Positions 23,870-33,947 of a stretch of DNA of 40,881 bases are shown piece by piece. Within the stretch, counting starts at the first letter, position 1, and each line of letters starts with the position of its first letter. Source of the DNA: Streptomyces sp. CBMA123 (GTDB taxonomy: Bacteria; Actinomycetota; Actinomycetes; Streptomycetales; Streptomycetaceae); NCBI RefSeq assembly GCF_014596465.1, contig NZ_MECK01000609.1, forward strand, positions 1 through 40,881, given 5' to 3'. Under the pieces are notes generated by a model. That model worked only from the letters and a program-made list of their open reading frames with translations. It had not been told where the DNA came from and ran no database searches. The position numbers were made by a program, and so were the translations under genes.

Positions 23870-24928
23870 CTACAGGATCGGCTCGCAGCCGATGGCCTTG
23901 CCCCCGGCGGTGAGGAACTGCCTCACCAGGTCGTTCTGGTCGGAGAACAGGTAGTCCCCGAGGCCGCCGCGGAGGGCTGCCTCGAAACCGCCGTCGACGG
24001 TGAAGTAGACGTCCCGGCCCTGGCAGGTGGCAACGAGTGTCCCGCGGGCGACCCAGCGGGCACGCCCGAGGGGCTCGTTGTCGGGTTGCGGGGGCACGGT
24101 GATGGACCGCGGGTCGGTGGTGATCGCGAGGATCTGAGGCAGACCGCTTGTGCTCTGCCTGCTGATCGAGCAGGTCCAGAACGGGGCGGACGCGGTGGTG
24201 ACCTGCTGTCGGTACGTCCACTGGACGTTGGGATCCCTCGCGGGTGCGAATCCGGGGAGGCCGCAGAGATTGTTCCAGTCCGGGGCCGCCTCGGAGCCCT
24301 TTGCGGAGAGACCCGTCGGCACAGGAAGTGTGCGGTCCGCGCAGGAGTGGTTCCTGGCGGCTCCGTTCGCGAAGGCGACGGCCAGCCTGGCCCGGGCCTC
24401 GTCGTGCCCCGCGACGTCGGTTCGCACCTCGGCGCGCAGGCCCTTCGGGCACCCCTCGGGCAGCAGAGCCCACGCCACGCGGGAGGTCACGGAGCCGGCC
24501 GAGCCTCCGGAGAACAGTCGGGCGTCCCCCGCGGCGAACTCGGAAGGGCCGTCCCGGTTGGGCTTGAGGGTGAATCGCACCTCCCTCTCCTTCGTCTCGA
24601 AGAGGCCGGAACTGACGGTGGCGAAGCAGTCGTTCCCGGTGGAGACCCCGGTCCGGTCATAGAACCCGCTCCGGTACTCGCTGATTCGTCCGGGTCCCAC
24701 CGCGTCGTGTAGCTGGTCCGCCGTGGCCGCCCCGTCGCAAACGGTGTCAGGTCCGCCGAGGTTCGTCTGTCGGTACGCCGCGAAACCTGCCACTCCGGCC
24801 AGGAGTAGGGAGAGCGCCAGAGGCAGCACCATCAACCGCCTCCGCCGGGTACGGTCGGAGCCGCCGCGCTTGGCGGGTGCAGCGGGAGCGCCGGGGTCCT
24901 CGTCAGGTTCGATCTCCATGGCTCTCAT
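23870..24928 (-). CDS. Membrane-anchored extracellular protein of a WXG operon
   Basis: 352 residues. A basic cytoplasmic tail (RGGSDRTRRRR) precedes one membrane segment at about 32-52 (LMVLPLALSLLLAGVAGFAAY), leaving some 300 residues outside. That part holds eight or so cysteines (VCDGAA, DCFATV, GCPKG, SCADR, LCGLPG, WTCSIS, TCQGRD, GCEPIL), suitable for disulphides, and no recognised domain. It overlaps the large WXG gene by ATGA, so it belongs to the same operon and probably meets that protein at the surface, as receptor, processing partner or protector; this is inference. AAGGG stands close to both possible starts (24928 and 24919). Confidence 0.8.
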   Translation of the reverse strand: MRAMEIEPDEDPGAPAAPAKRGGSDRTRRRRLMVLPLALSLLLAGVAGFAAYRQTNLGGPDTVCDGAATADQLHDAVGPGRISEYRSGFYDRTGVSTGNDCFATVSSGLFETKEREVRFTLKPNRDGPSEFAAGDARLFSGGSAGSVTSRVAWALLPEGCPKGLRAEVRTDVAGHDEARARLAVAFANGAARNHSCADRTLPVPTGLSAKGSEAAPDWNNLCGLPGFAPARDPNVQWTYRQQVTTASAPFWTCSISRQSTSGLPQILAITTDPRSITVPPQPDNEPLGRARWVARGTLVATCQGRDVYFTVDGGFEAALRGGLGDYLFSDQNDLVRQFLTAGGKAIGCEPIL

Positions 24929-27069
24929 CCCTTGCCGAATGCGGCGTGGTAGGCGTTGTCGATCCCGGTGTTGTAGAAGGGCCCAGCCTCAAGCAGCAGA
25001 TGGTTCGTCACGGTGCCGGCGTGACCGGCATCCGAGGGGGCGATGCCGTACTGGCTCGCCTTGCCGACGATCATCGCGTCCAGCTCGGAGCGCCCCGCCG
25101 AGTAGCGGTCGCTCACGCTGGCCGCAGTGGCGCTGTTGATCGGCGCCTTGGCCTGCTCGGCCCAAGAGGCGGTCCCGATGTCGACGAGGCGCTGTGCCGC
25201 GTCTCCCAGTGGCAGCACCTTCGAGACTCCCGGCATCAGGAAGTCCGGGGCCAGGTTCACGGGCGTGCCGATCGCGTGGTAGAGCATCCGCTGCTGCCAG
25301 TCGATGGCCGAATTCTTGGCGTCCGCGTGGTCGGTGGCCGCGTTGACGAACGCGGCGTCGAGTCCGCCGAGGACCTTGGCGGACTGCTGTGAGAAGGCGG
25401 ACAGGGTGTGGTCCGGGCGGCCGGTGGCATCGGGCTTGAACTGGTCGGGCCCGAACGCGTCGAGACGACGCGCGATCTCCTCGGTCTGTGCCTCGTGCAT
25501 GATCTTGAACGTGTCCGGGTCCTCCAGGGCCCCGCGGACCACCCGGAGGAGTTGCTCCGGCTTGGCCGTCAGCCCGTTCGGCTGGGACGGACTCTGCAGA
25601 TCGTTGCCGAGGATCTGGTACACGTCCGGGGAGTAGTCGGCGAGCATCCTGGCCACCGGCTTGCGGAGGACCGCCGCCACCGAGGTCCGGTCGTCGGGCG
25701 TGCTGCCGCCAAGGGTCTTGAGCGTCTCGTCCATGATTCGCTGGCTGACCTGGTCATGTGGCGCCGGGTGCTGGTTCCGGTCGGGGCCGTGGCCGATGGT
25801 GGCGTCTTCCAGAATGTCTGCGAACAGCTTGTGGGACGTGTCCCGCAGGACGTCTGCGGGAAGCTTGCGCTCCAGCTCCTCGTCGAGCCAGCCGCGGTCC
25901 TTGAGAAGGTGGACGAGGTTCTTATTCTGGCTCGGATCGAGGAACGCCTGGGTCGTGTCCCGGTCGCCCTTCATCATTCGCAGGAGGGGGGCGAGCGGGT
26001 CACCCTTCCGTGGGTCCTCGTAGAAGGCCGGTCCCCACAGGTCCATGCCCTTGAGCTTGTTGTCGGCCTCGTAGTCGAGCAGGTCGGTGCCGACCCTGCG
26101 CACGAAGGCCTTGTCGAATGTTCCCTTCGTCTCCATCAGCGTGGTGAGCGCCGGATAGGTGTCGTTGGGCCCGCCAGGACCGCGGGCGGCGCGGAAGAGG
26201 CCGTCCTCCCATTCCTTGCCCATGCCGTCGCCCCGGGTGCCGGTGGCGAGCACCACGGCCATACTGCCGTAAATGTCTTGATAGCCCTTGGCGTTGTGGC
26301 TGGCGTGGGCGAGGTCACCGAGGATCTTGCTGTAGTCGAGGAAGGCTTCCGGGCCGGTTTGTCCGTTGCATCGAAGGCCGGTGAGCAGGGTGGTCGCGAA
26401 CTCCTTGTTCTCCGCGTTGGCGGCGAGCAGCGCCTGCAACTGCTTGAGTTCGTCGTCGGAGAGGTCGTAGGCCTTGGAGATCAGGTCCTGCACCCGCCTG
26501 GCGTCGGCGATCGGGCCGGTGCCGCCAGGGGCGGGGTTGAAGAGGACGGTGCTGGTGCCGATGTCGCTCTGGAGGTGGAGGGTGGCCCGCTGGTCCGCGG
26601 CGGTGGCCTTCTCGACGGCCTTGCCGAGGCGGTCGGAGATGGCCTGGGACTTGGCGGCCAAGTCCCGTGCCAGGACCTCGCCGTCCGTGTCGTTCCGAGC
26701 GTCCTTCGGCAGAGTCCAACTCACGGTGCCGTCCGCGGAGACGGCCAGTCCCTGGGTCTGGGCGTCATGGAGGGCCGTGTCGAGGTCGCGGCGGGCGGCG
26801 GCGAAGTCCTCGGCGGCGGTCTTCATGATCGCGGCGAGGGCGGTGGCGACGGCCGAGGCCTGTTTGAAGTCGCCGTCGATGCCCTGCAGTGCCTTGGTGC
26901 CGCTGTCGGCGGCGTCGCCCTTCCAGCCGGCCCGCTGCGCCGTGCTGGTGAGGTCCTTGGTGACCCGGCCGTCTAGGGCGGTGAGGGCCTTGGCGACCCC
27001 GGCCCATGCCTCGGCGGCGTCGGAGACCCCGGAGAAGTCGGCTTCGTGCAGTTCCTTGAAGGACACCAT
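24925..27069 (-). CDS. Large WXG100-like protein, probable type VII secretion cargo
   Basis: About 714 residues. The N-terminal 100 residues are a helical hairpin with W49-K-G51 at its turn (ALDGRVTKDLTSTAQRAGWKGDAADSGTKALQGIDGDFKQASAVATALAAIMKTAAEDFA), the WXG100/LXG-like layout. The remaining 600 residues are soluble, largely helical and domainless to my eye (GYQDIYGSMAVVLATGTRGDGMGKEWEDGLFRAARG, STPDDRTSVAAVLRKPVARMLADYSPDVYQILGN). From memory it resembles large Streptomyces proteins labelled DUF6571. No nuclease or ADP-ribosylation motif is visible at the C terminus. The start MVSF at 27069 is 23 bases after the small WXG gene; AAGGGG lies 10 bases upstream. Confidence 0.82.
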   Translation of the reverse strand: MVSFKELHEADFSGVSDAAEAWAGVAKALTALDGRVTKDLTSTAQRAGWKGDAADSGTKALQGIDGDFKQASAVATALAAIMKTAAEDFAAARRDLDTALHDAQTQGLAVSADGTVSWTLPKDARNDTDGEVLARDLAAKSQAISDRLGKAVEKATAADQRATLHLQSDIGTSTVLFNPAPGGTGPIADARRVQDLISKAYDLSDDELKQLQALLAANAENKEFATTLLTGLRCNGQTGPEAFLDYSKILGDLAHASHNAKGYQDIYGSMAVVLATGTRGDGMGKEWEDGLFRAARGPGGPNDTYPALTTLMETKGTFDKAFVRRVGTDLLDYEADNKLKGMDLWGPAFYEDPRKGDPLAPLLRMMKGDRDTTQAFLDPSQNKNLVHLLKDRGWLDEELERKLPADVLRDTSHKLFADILEDATIGHGPDRNQHPAPHDQVSQRIMDETLKTLGGSTPDDRTSVAAVLRKPVARMLADYSPDVYQILGNDLQSPSQPNGLTAKPEQLLRVVRGALEDPDTFKIMHEAQTEEIARRLDAFGPDQFKPDATGRPDHTLSAFSQQSAKVLGGLDAAFVNAATDHADAKNSAIDWQQRMLYHAIGTPVNLAPDFLMPGVSKVLPLGDAAQRLVDIGTASWAEQAKAPINSATAASVSDRYSAGRSELDAMIVGKASQYGIAPSDAGHAGTVTNHLLLEAGPFYNTGIDNAYHAAFGKG

Positions 27070-27092
27070 CTGTCCGTTGCCCCTTCTGACTT

Positions 27093-27560
27093 CTACCGGG
27101 TCGCGCGCAGGTCGGCGACGGTCGTGAGCTCGTTGGAGTGGTAGTTCTGCCGGGTCTGTTCGAGGCCGGTGGCGGCGTTGGCGAGCTTGTCGTGCAGGGT
27201 CTTGCACTGCTGCAGCCATCGTTCGGTGCTGCCGGTGAGGGCGCCACCGAAGGAGAAGCCGCGGATCTTGCCGGCCGCGGTGCCCGCGTACTCGGTGAGG
27301 CTGTGCGCGCCGGGCCCGGCCTTGCTGTTGGTGCTGTCGAGGTCGGTGGCGATCTGCCGCGCCATCCCGGCGGAGGCGGTGAGCTCGTACGGGGTGTCCA
27401 GCTGGCTGGTGATCTTGCCGGGCGGAATGAAGGGGAGTGGCGGCACCGTACTGCCGCCATCGGCCGATGTCGGCGGGGCGTACGGCGACTTCTTCGGCGT
27501 GCTCGGCATCGGGTCCGTCGCCGGGGCGACCGGTCCGGTGGTGAAGTACGGGCTGCCCAT
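27093..27560 (-). CDS. Small WXG100-like protein with YxxxE secretion signal
   Basis: 155 residues. A Pro-rich N terminus (1-50, PVAPATDPMPSTPKKSPYAPP) is followed by two helices: ITSQLDTPYELTASAGMARQIATDLD and STERWLQQCKTLHDKLANAATGLEQTRQ, with Trp115 near the turn. The second helix ends in Y140-H-S-N-E144, which fits the YxxxD/E signal of type VII substrates. It is longer than ESAT-6 and the strict W-x-G is not present. It is first in a three-gene operon and likely pairs with the large WXG protein for export. GGGGAGGA precedes the ATG at 27560. Confidence 0.78.
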   Translation of the reverse strand: MGSPYFTTGPVAPATDPMPSTPKKSPYAPPTSADGGSTVPPLPFIPPGKITSQLDTPYELTASAGMARQIATDLDSTNSKAGPGAHSLTEYAGTAAGKIRGFSFGGALTGSTERWLQQCKTLHDKLANAATGLEQTRQNYHSNELTTVADLRATR

Positions 27561-27742
27561 GTGTAATCAGTCCTCCCCGACTCGGCAAAGGGTTCGTGTG
27601 CCCTTCGCGGCATGACGACCGTACAGGCACCCTCCGTCAGTACGCCGACGCACCCTACGTGGTGGCGGTTGCACTGGGAGTCGCCGGTTCCATCAGAGGT
27701 TCGGCACGGGTGAATTGGCGACACGGGGTCGGGGCCGAGGTC

Positions 27743-27771
27743 TTGTTACCGACGGGTCGCTTGCCTATCAT
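27743..27771 (+). promoter_or_regulatory. Promoter of the acyl-CoA catabolic operon
   Basis: TTGTTA (27743-27748), 17-base spacer, TATCAT (27766-27771). Transcription would begin near 27778, about 42 bases before the first GTG. TTACAG and CTGTCAA form a loose inverted pair just beyond (27780-27797), a possible regulator site. Confidence 0.7.
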
Positions 27772-27814
27772 CGCGAGTGTTACAGCTTTACTGTCAAACC
27801 CCGAAGGGTTCTGC

Positions 27815-27844
27815 GGCCAGTGCGTGACAGGCCAGTGCGTGACA
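27815..27844. repeat. 15-bp tandem duplication over the racemase start codon
   Basis: GGCCAGTGCGTGACA occurs twice without gap. Each copy contains a GTG in the reading frame (27820 and 27835), so the gene has two alternative starts five codons apart. Confidence 0.85.
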
Positions 27845-29034
27845 CAAGCGGTCCAGCGGCCGGTGCGGGTGGCCCCGGGCCGTTGGCGGGTGTGCGAGTG
27901 GTCGAGCTCGCCGGGATCGGGCCGGGGCCGTTCGCGGCGATGCTGTTGGGCGATCTCGGGGCGGACGTGGTGCGGGTGGACCGCCCGGAGCCGTCGCCGC
28001 TCGGCACCGATCCGGCGTACGACCTCACCAACCGGAACAAGCGGTCGGTGCTGGTCGACCTCAAGTCGCCCGAGGGGCCCGGCCTGGTGCTGGACCTGGT
28101 CGAGCGGGCCGACCTGCTGATCGAGGGCTACCGGCCCGGTGTGGCGGAGCGGCTCGGGGTGGGCCCCGAGGTGTGCCTGGCGCGCAACCCGGCGCTGGTG
28201 TACGGGCGGATGACCGGCTGGGGGCAGCAGGGGCCGCGGGCCGCCACCGCCGGGCACGACCTCGGGTACGCGGCGGTGGCCGGGGTGCTCGGGCTGGTCG
28301 CCGCGCCGGGCGGGGCCGACGCGCCGCCCGGGATCCCGGCGAACCTGCTCGGCGACTACGCGGGCGGCTCGCTCTACCTGGTCGTCGGCCTGCTCGCCGG
28401 GCTGCACCACGCCCGCGCGACCGGGACCGGGCAGGTGGTCGACGCCGCGATCGTGGACGGCGCGGCGCACCTCGGCAGCATGCTGTGGGGCCTGCTCGCG
28501 GCCGGCCACTGGCAGGACCGCCGGGGCGTCAACCTGCTCGACGGCGGCGCGCCGTTCTACGCGATCTACCGGGCCGCCGACGGCGGCCACCTCGCGGTGG
28601 GCGCCCTGGAGCCCCGGTTCTACGCCGAGTTCGCCCGACTGCTGGACCTGGGCCCGGACGCGCCCGGCCAGTACGACCTCGCCCGCTGGCCCGAACTGCG
28701 CGCGCTGATCGCGGCCCGCTTCGCCACCCGGACCAGGGGCGAGTGGGAGGCCGTCTTCGCCGGTTCGGACGCCTGCGTGGAGCCGGTGCTGACGATGCGT
28801 CAAGCAGCGCGCGAACAACACTTGTTGGCGCGTGGGACGTACGTCGAGGCGGGTGGCGTGACCCAGCCCGCCCCCGCCCCGCGCTTCTCCGCCACCCCCG
28901 CCGCGCTGCGCCGCCCGCCGGCCCGGCCGGGGGTGGACACCGCCGAGGTGGCCCGGGACTGGGGCGTTCCGGCGCTCCACCCCGCGGCCGGCGACACCGA
29001 ATCCGTCAACTCCACAGCAGAACAAGGGGAGTAG
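27820..29034 (+). CDS. Alpha-methylacyl-CoA racemase-like CoA transferase-family enzyme
   Basis: 404 residues from GTG 27820 (AAGGG 11 bases upstream; GTG 27835 possible). CaiB/BaiF fold: LAGVRVVELAGIGPGPFAAMLLGDLGADVVRVDRP, NRNKRSVLVDLKSPEG, LIEGYRPGVAERLG. The racemase catalytic set is visible: H146 in GHDLGYAAVAG, D179 in LLGDYAGGSLY, and E264 in GALEPRFYAEF, with the diagnostic NLLDGGAPFYAIY. This sets it apart from formyl- or carnitine-CoA transferases. It would epimerise 2-methylacyl-CoA esters so that they can enter beta-oxidation, which fits the dehydrogenase, thiolase and FadB genes that follow in the same operon. Confidence 0.93.
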   Translation: MRDRPVRDTSGPAAGAGGPGPLAGVRVVELAGIGPGPFAAMLLGDLGADVVRVDRPEPSPLGTDPAYDLTNRNKRSVLVDLKSPEGPGLVLDLVERADLLIEGYRPGVAERLGVGPEVCLARNPALVYGRMTGWGQQGPRAATAGHDLGYAAVAGVLGLVAAPGGADAPPGIPANLLGDYAGGSLYLVVGLLAGLHHARATGTGQVVDAAIVDGAAHLGSMLWGLLAAGHWQDRRGVNLLDGGAPFYAIYRAADGGHLAVGALEPRFYAEFARLLDLGPDAPGQYDLARWPELRALIAARFATRTRGEWEAVFAGSDACVEPVLTMRQAAREQHLLARGTYVEAGGVTQPAPAPRFSATPAALRRPPARPGVDTAEVARDWGVPALHPAAGDTESVNSTAEQGE

Positions 29035-29036
29035 CG

Positions 29037-30179
<1,143 letters not shown>

Positions 30180-30245
30180 GCCCCGCCGCCCGGCACCCCA
30201 GCTCTCCAGGCCCCCGGAAGGCGGAGGCCCCGCCGGCGGCGGCCG

Positions 30246-30344
30246 GCAGGAACCGCCCCCGGACCGGCAGGAACCCTCCCCTCCCGGACCCGCAGGAACC
30301 GCCCCCGGGCCCGCAGGAACCCTCCCCCCGGACCCGCAGGAACC
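30246..30344. repeat. Interspersed repeat: GCAGGAACC five times
   Basis: GCAGGAACC stands at 30246, 30267, 30292, 30313 and 30336 in nearly identical C-rich context (GGACCSGCAGGAACCSYCCCC), periods of 21, 25, 21 and 23 bases. It fills the 189-base gap between the dehydrogenase and thiolase genes, which is otherwise empty. Confidence 0.85.
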
Positions 30345-30368
30345 CTCGCCCCGAAAGGCATTCCCATC

Positions 30369-31583
30369 GTGACCACCGAAGCGTACGTCTACGACGCGAT
30401 CCGCACCCCGCGCGGCCGCGGCAAGGCCACCGGCTCGCTGCACGGCACCAAGCCGATCGACCTGGTCGTCGGCCTGATCCACGAAGTGCGCCGGCGCTAC
30501 CCCGAGTTGGACCCGGCTGCGATCGACGACATCGTGCTCGGCGTGGTCAGCCCGGTCGGCGACCAGGGCTCCGACATCGCCCGGATCGCCGCCATCGCGG
30601 CCGGTCTGCCCGACACGGTGGCCGGCGTCCAGGAGAACCGCTTCTGCGCCTCCGGCCTGGAGGCCGTCAACCTGGCCGCCGCCAAGGTCCGTTCGGGCTG
30701 GGAGGACCTGATCCTGGCCGGCGGCGTGGAGTCGATGTCCCGGGTCAAGATGGCCTCCGACGGCGGCGCCTGGTTCGCCGACCCGATGACCTCGTACGAG
30801 ACCAACTTCGCCCCGCAGGGCATCGGCGCCGACCTCATCGCCACCATCGGGGGCTTCTCCCGCACCGATGTCGACGCCTTCGCCGCCGAGTCCCAGGCCC
30901 GCGCCGCCAAGGCCCAGGCCGACGGCCTGTTCGACCGCTCGGTCGTCCCGGTCCGCGACCGCAACGGCCTGGTCGTGCTGGAGCGCGACGAGTTCATCCG
31001 CCCCGGCACCACCGTCGAGACCCTGGCCGGCCTCAAGCCGTCCTTCGCCGCGATCGGCGAGGCCGGCGGCTTCGACGCCGTCGCCCTGCAGAAGTACCAC
31101 TGGGTCGAGGCCATCGACCACGTCCACCACGCGGGCAACTCCTCCGGCATCGTGGACGGCGCCGCGCTCGTCGCGATCGGCAACCGCGAGGTCGGCGAGC
31201 GGTACGGGCTGCGCCCGCGCGCCCGGATCGTCTCCGCCGCCGTCTCCGGCTCCGAGCCCACCATCATGCTCACCGGCCCCGCCCCGGCCACCCGCAAGGC
31301 ACTCGCCAAGGCCGGGCTCACCGCCGCCGACATCGACCTGGTCGAGATCAACGAGGCCTTCGCGGCGGTCGCCCTGCGCTTCATCGGCGAACTCGGCTTC
31401 CGGCACGACCAGGTGAACGTCAACGGCGGCGCGATCGCCCTCGGCCACCCGCTCGGCGCCACCGGCGCGATGCTGCTCGGCACCGTCGTCGACGAGTTGG
31501 AGCGGCGCGACCTGCGCTACGGCCTGATCACCCTGTGCGTGGGCGGTGGCATGGGCGTCGCCACCATCGTCGAGCGCGTCTGA
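30369..31583 (+). CDS. fadA: Acetyl-CoA C-acyltransferase (thiolase)
   Basis: 404 residues from GTG 30369, GAAAGG upstream. Thiolase I/II fold with nucleophile C93 (NRFCASGLEAV), H360 (GGAIALGHPLGATGA) and C390 (TLCVGGGMG), and VEINEAFAAVALRF. It cleaves 3-ketoacyl-CoA with CoA in the last step of beta-oxidation; a degradative rather than biosynthetic role follows from the neighbours. The region usually containing the covering loop (MASDGGAWFADP) is slightly unusual but complete. It likely forms the alpha2beta2 complex with the FadB protein encoded 39 bases downstream. Confidence 0.95.
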   Translation: MTTEAYVYDAIRTPRGRGKATGSLHGTKPIDLVVGLIHEVRRRYPELDPAAIDDIVLGVVSPVGDQGSDIARIAAIAAGLPDTVAGVQENRFCASGLEAVNLAAAKVRSGWEDLILAGGVESMSRVKMASDGGAWFADPMTSYETNFAPQGIGADLIATIGGFSRTDVDAFAAESQARAAKAQADGLFDRSVVPVRDRNGLVVLERDEFIRPGTTVETLAGLKPSFAAIGEAGGFDAVALQKYHWVEAIDHVHHAGNSSGIVDGAALVAIGNREVGERYGLRPRARIVSAAVSGSEPTIMLTGPAPATRKALAKAGLTAADIDLVEINEAFAAVALRFIGELGFRHDQVNVNGGAIALGHPLGATGAMLLGTVVDELERRDLRYGLITLCVGGGMGVATIVERV

Positions 31584-31622
31584 CTCCCTCCCTCCCTCGG
31601 TAGACCTGGAGACCTTGAACTC

Positions 31623-33842
31623 ATGAGCGACACCACCACCATCCGCTGGGAGCAGGACCAGGACGGCGTGGTCACCCTCGTCCTCGACGACCCCACCCAG
31701 TCCGTCAACACCATGAACGAGGCCTTCACGGCCGACTTCGAGGCCGTGGTCGAGCGGCTGACCAGCCTGGGGGACGCGCTGCGCGGCGTGGTGATCACCT
31801 CCGGCAAGAAGACCTTCTTCGCCGGCGGCGACCTGCGCATGCTCTCCGCCGCCCGCCCCGAGGACGCCGAGGCCGTCTTCGAGAAGTCCATGCGGATCAA
31901 GCGCTCGCTGCGCACGCTGGAGACCCTCGGCAAGCCCGTCGTCGCCGCCGTCAACGGCAGCGCCCTCGGCGGCGGACTGGAGATCGCCCTCGCCTGTCAC
32001 CACCGGATCGCGCTGGACACCCCCGCCAGCCGGCTCGGCCTGCCCGAGGTCACCCTCGGCCTGCTGCCGGGCGGCGGCGGTGTGGTCCGCACGGTGCGGC
32101 TGTTCGGCATCACCGACGCCCTGCTGAAGTTCCTGCTGCAGGGCCGCCAGTACCGCCCGGTGCAGGCGCTGGAGCACGGACTGGTGCACGAACTGGTCGA
32201 CACCCCGGCGGAGCTGACCGCACGGGCGAAGGCCTGGATCGAGGCCAACCCGACCGCCGTCCAGCCCTGGGACGTCAAGGGCTACAAGATCCCCGGCGGC
32301 ACCCCCGCCACCCCCGCCTTCGCCGCCAATCTGCCGGCCTTCCCGGCCAACCTGCGCAAGCAGCTCAACGGCGCCCCCTACCCGGCCCCGCGCAACGTGC
32401 TGGCAGCGGCCGTGGAGAGCAGCCAGGTCGACGTCGACACCGCGATGGTGATCGAGGCCCGGTACTTCACCGAGCTGGCCTGCGGGCAGACCAGCAAGAA
32501 CATGATCCAGGCGCTGTTCTTCGACATGCAGACGGTCAACTCCGGTGCCGGGCGCCCCAAGGACGTCGAGAAGCGGCTGGTCCGCAAGGTCGCGGTGCTC
32601 GGCGCCGGGATGATGGGGGCCGGCATCGCCTACGCCTGCGCCAAGGCCGGCATCGAGGTCGTGCTCAAGGACGTCAGCGCCGAGGCCGCCGAGCGCGGAA
32701 AGGCCTACTCCGAGAACCTGCTGAACAAGGCCATCGCCCGTGGCCGCTCCACCGAGGCCAAGCGCGACGCCCTGCTCGCCCGGATCACCCCCAGCTCCGA
32801 CGCCGCCGACCTGGCCGGCTGTGACGCGGTGATCGAGGCCGTCTTCGAGAACACCGAGCTCAAGCACAAGGTGTTCCAGGAGATCGAGGGCGTGGTCGCC
32901 CCCGACGCGCTGCTCTGCTCCAACACCTCCACCCTGCCGATCGGCGTGCTCGCCGAAGGCGTCCAGCGCACCGGCGACTTCATCGGCCTGCACTTCTTCT
33001 CGCCGGTCGACAAGATGCGCCTGGTCGAGATCATCCGCGGCCCGCAGACCGGCGACGAGGCGCTCGCCCGCGCCTTCGACCTGGTCCGGCAGATCGACAA
33101 GACGCCGATCGTGGTCAACGACTCGCGCGGCTTCTTCACCTCCCGGGTGATCGGCCAGTTCCTCAACGAGGGCGTCGCCATGGTCGGCGAGGGCATCCAC
33201 CCGTCCTCCATCGAGCAGGCCGCCGCCCAGGCCGGCTACCCCGCCAAGGTGCTCTCCCTGATGGACGAGCTCACCCTCACCCTGCCGCGCAAGATCCGCG
33301 ACGAGTACCGGCGCGCGGTCGAGGCCGCCGGCGGCAGCTGGACCCCGCACCCGGCCGACGCGGTGGTGGACCGGATGGTCGACGAGTTCGGCCGCCCCGG
33401 GCGCAGCGGCGGCGCGGGCTTCTACGAGTACGGCGAGGACGGCAAGCGCGGCCGGCTCTGGCCGGGGCTGCTGGAGCACTTCTCGGCTTCGGGCGCGGAC
33501 GGCGCGGCCGCCAAGGCCGCCGGGGCCCCGTTCGAGGGCTCGTCCGCGGTTCCGTTCGAGGACCTCAAGGAGCGGATGCTGTTCAGCGAGGCGCTCGACT
33601 CGGTGCGCTGCCTGGAGGAGGGGGTGCTCACCTCGGTCGCCGACGCCAACGTGGGCTCCATCCTGGGCATCGGCTTCCCGGCCTGGACGGGCGGCGTGTT
33701 CCAGTACATCAACGGGTACGAGGGCGGCCCGGCCGGCTTCGCGGCCCGCGCCCGCGAACTCGCCGCCGCGTACGGCGAGCGGTTCGCGCCGCCGGCACTG
33801 CTGGAGCGGATCGCGGCGGAGGGGCGGACCTTCGGCGACTGA
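31623..33842 (+). CDS. fadB: FadB-type multifunctional enoyl-CoA hydratase / 3-hydroxyacyl-CoA dehydrogenase
   Basis: 739 residues. Crotonase domain (1-200) with the two catalytic glutamates E120 (GGGLEIALACHHR) and E142 (LGLPEVTLGLLPGGGG), and oxyanion loop TFFAGGDL. NAD domain from about 320: VAVLGAGMMGAGIAYACAKAG, SNTSTLPI, catalytic H457 and E469 in IGLHFFSPVDKMRLVEII, then two C-terminal helical domains (PIVVNDSRGFFTSRVIGQFLNEG and MLFSEALDSVRCLEEGVL...GIGFPAWTGGVFQYI). It performs steps two and three of beta-oxidation. Length and order agree with bacterial FadB/FadJ. GGAGA stands upstream of the ATG. Confidence 0.97.
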   Translation: MSDTTTIRWEQDQDGVVTLVLDDPTQSVNTMNEAFTADFEAVVERLTSLGDALRGVVITSGKKTFFAGGDLRMLSAARPEDAEAVFEKSMRIKRSLRTLETLGKPVVAAVNGSALGGGLEIALACHHRIALDTPASRLGLPEVTLGLLPGGGGVVRTVRLFGITDALLKFLLQGRQYRPVQALEHGLVHELVDTPAELTARAKAWIEANPTAVQPWDVKGYKIPGGTPATPAFAANLPAFPANLRKQLNGAPYPAPRNVLAAAVESSQVDVDTAMVIEARYFTELACGQTSKNMIQALFFDMQTVNSGAGRPKDVEKRLVRKVAVLGAGMMGAGIAYACAKAGIEVVLKDVSAEAAERGKAYSENLLNKAIARGRSTEAKRDALLARITPSSDAADLAGCDAVIEAVFENTELKHKVFQEIEGVVAPDALLCSNTSTLPIGVLAEGVQRTGDFIGLHFFSPVDKMRLVEIIRGPQTGDEALARAFDLVRQIDKTPIVVNDSRGFFTSRVIGQFLNEGVAMVGEGIHPSSIEQAAAQAGYPAKVLSLMDELTLTLPRKIRDEYRRAVEAAGGSWTPHPADAVVDRMVDEFGRPGRSGGAGFYEYGEDGKRGRLWPGLLEHFSASGADGAAAKAAGAPFEGSSAVPFEDLKERMLFSEALDSVRCLEEGVLTSVADANVGSILGIGFPAWTGGVFQYINGYEGGPAGFAARARELAAAYGERFAPPALLERIAAEGRTFGD

Positions 33843-33927
33843 CCGCCGGCGACTGACCTTCGGCGACTGACCGTCGTCGGCTGGCCGGCGGTGGTCGGCC
33901 GTGGTGGTCGGCCGTGGCGGTCGGGCT
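33838..33927. repeat. Short degenerate repeats after fadB
   Basis: CGGCGACTGACC occurs at the fadB stop and twice after it, then GTGGTCGGCCGTGG-type copies follow. ACCGCCGG (33842-33849) can pair with CCGGCGGT (33885-33892), a possible weak terminator between convergent genes. Confidence 0.6.
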
Positions 33928-33947
33928 ATCGGTGGCAGGCCGAGGGA

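Noticed and set aside
23870..27560. Polymorphic toxin-immunity module with a recognisable toxin tip
   Set aside because: No nuclease, deaminase, ADP-ribosyl or pore motif is visible at the C terminus of the large protein, and the third gene has an anchor but no immunity family signature, so only the WXG cargo claim is kept.
30246..30344. CRISPR-like spaced repeats
   Set aside because: Repeat cores are 9 bases and the spacing 12-16 bases of related C-rich sequence; there are no unique spacers and no cas genes.
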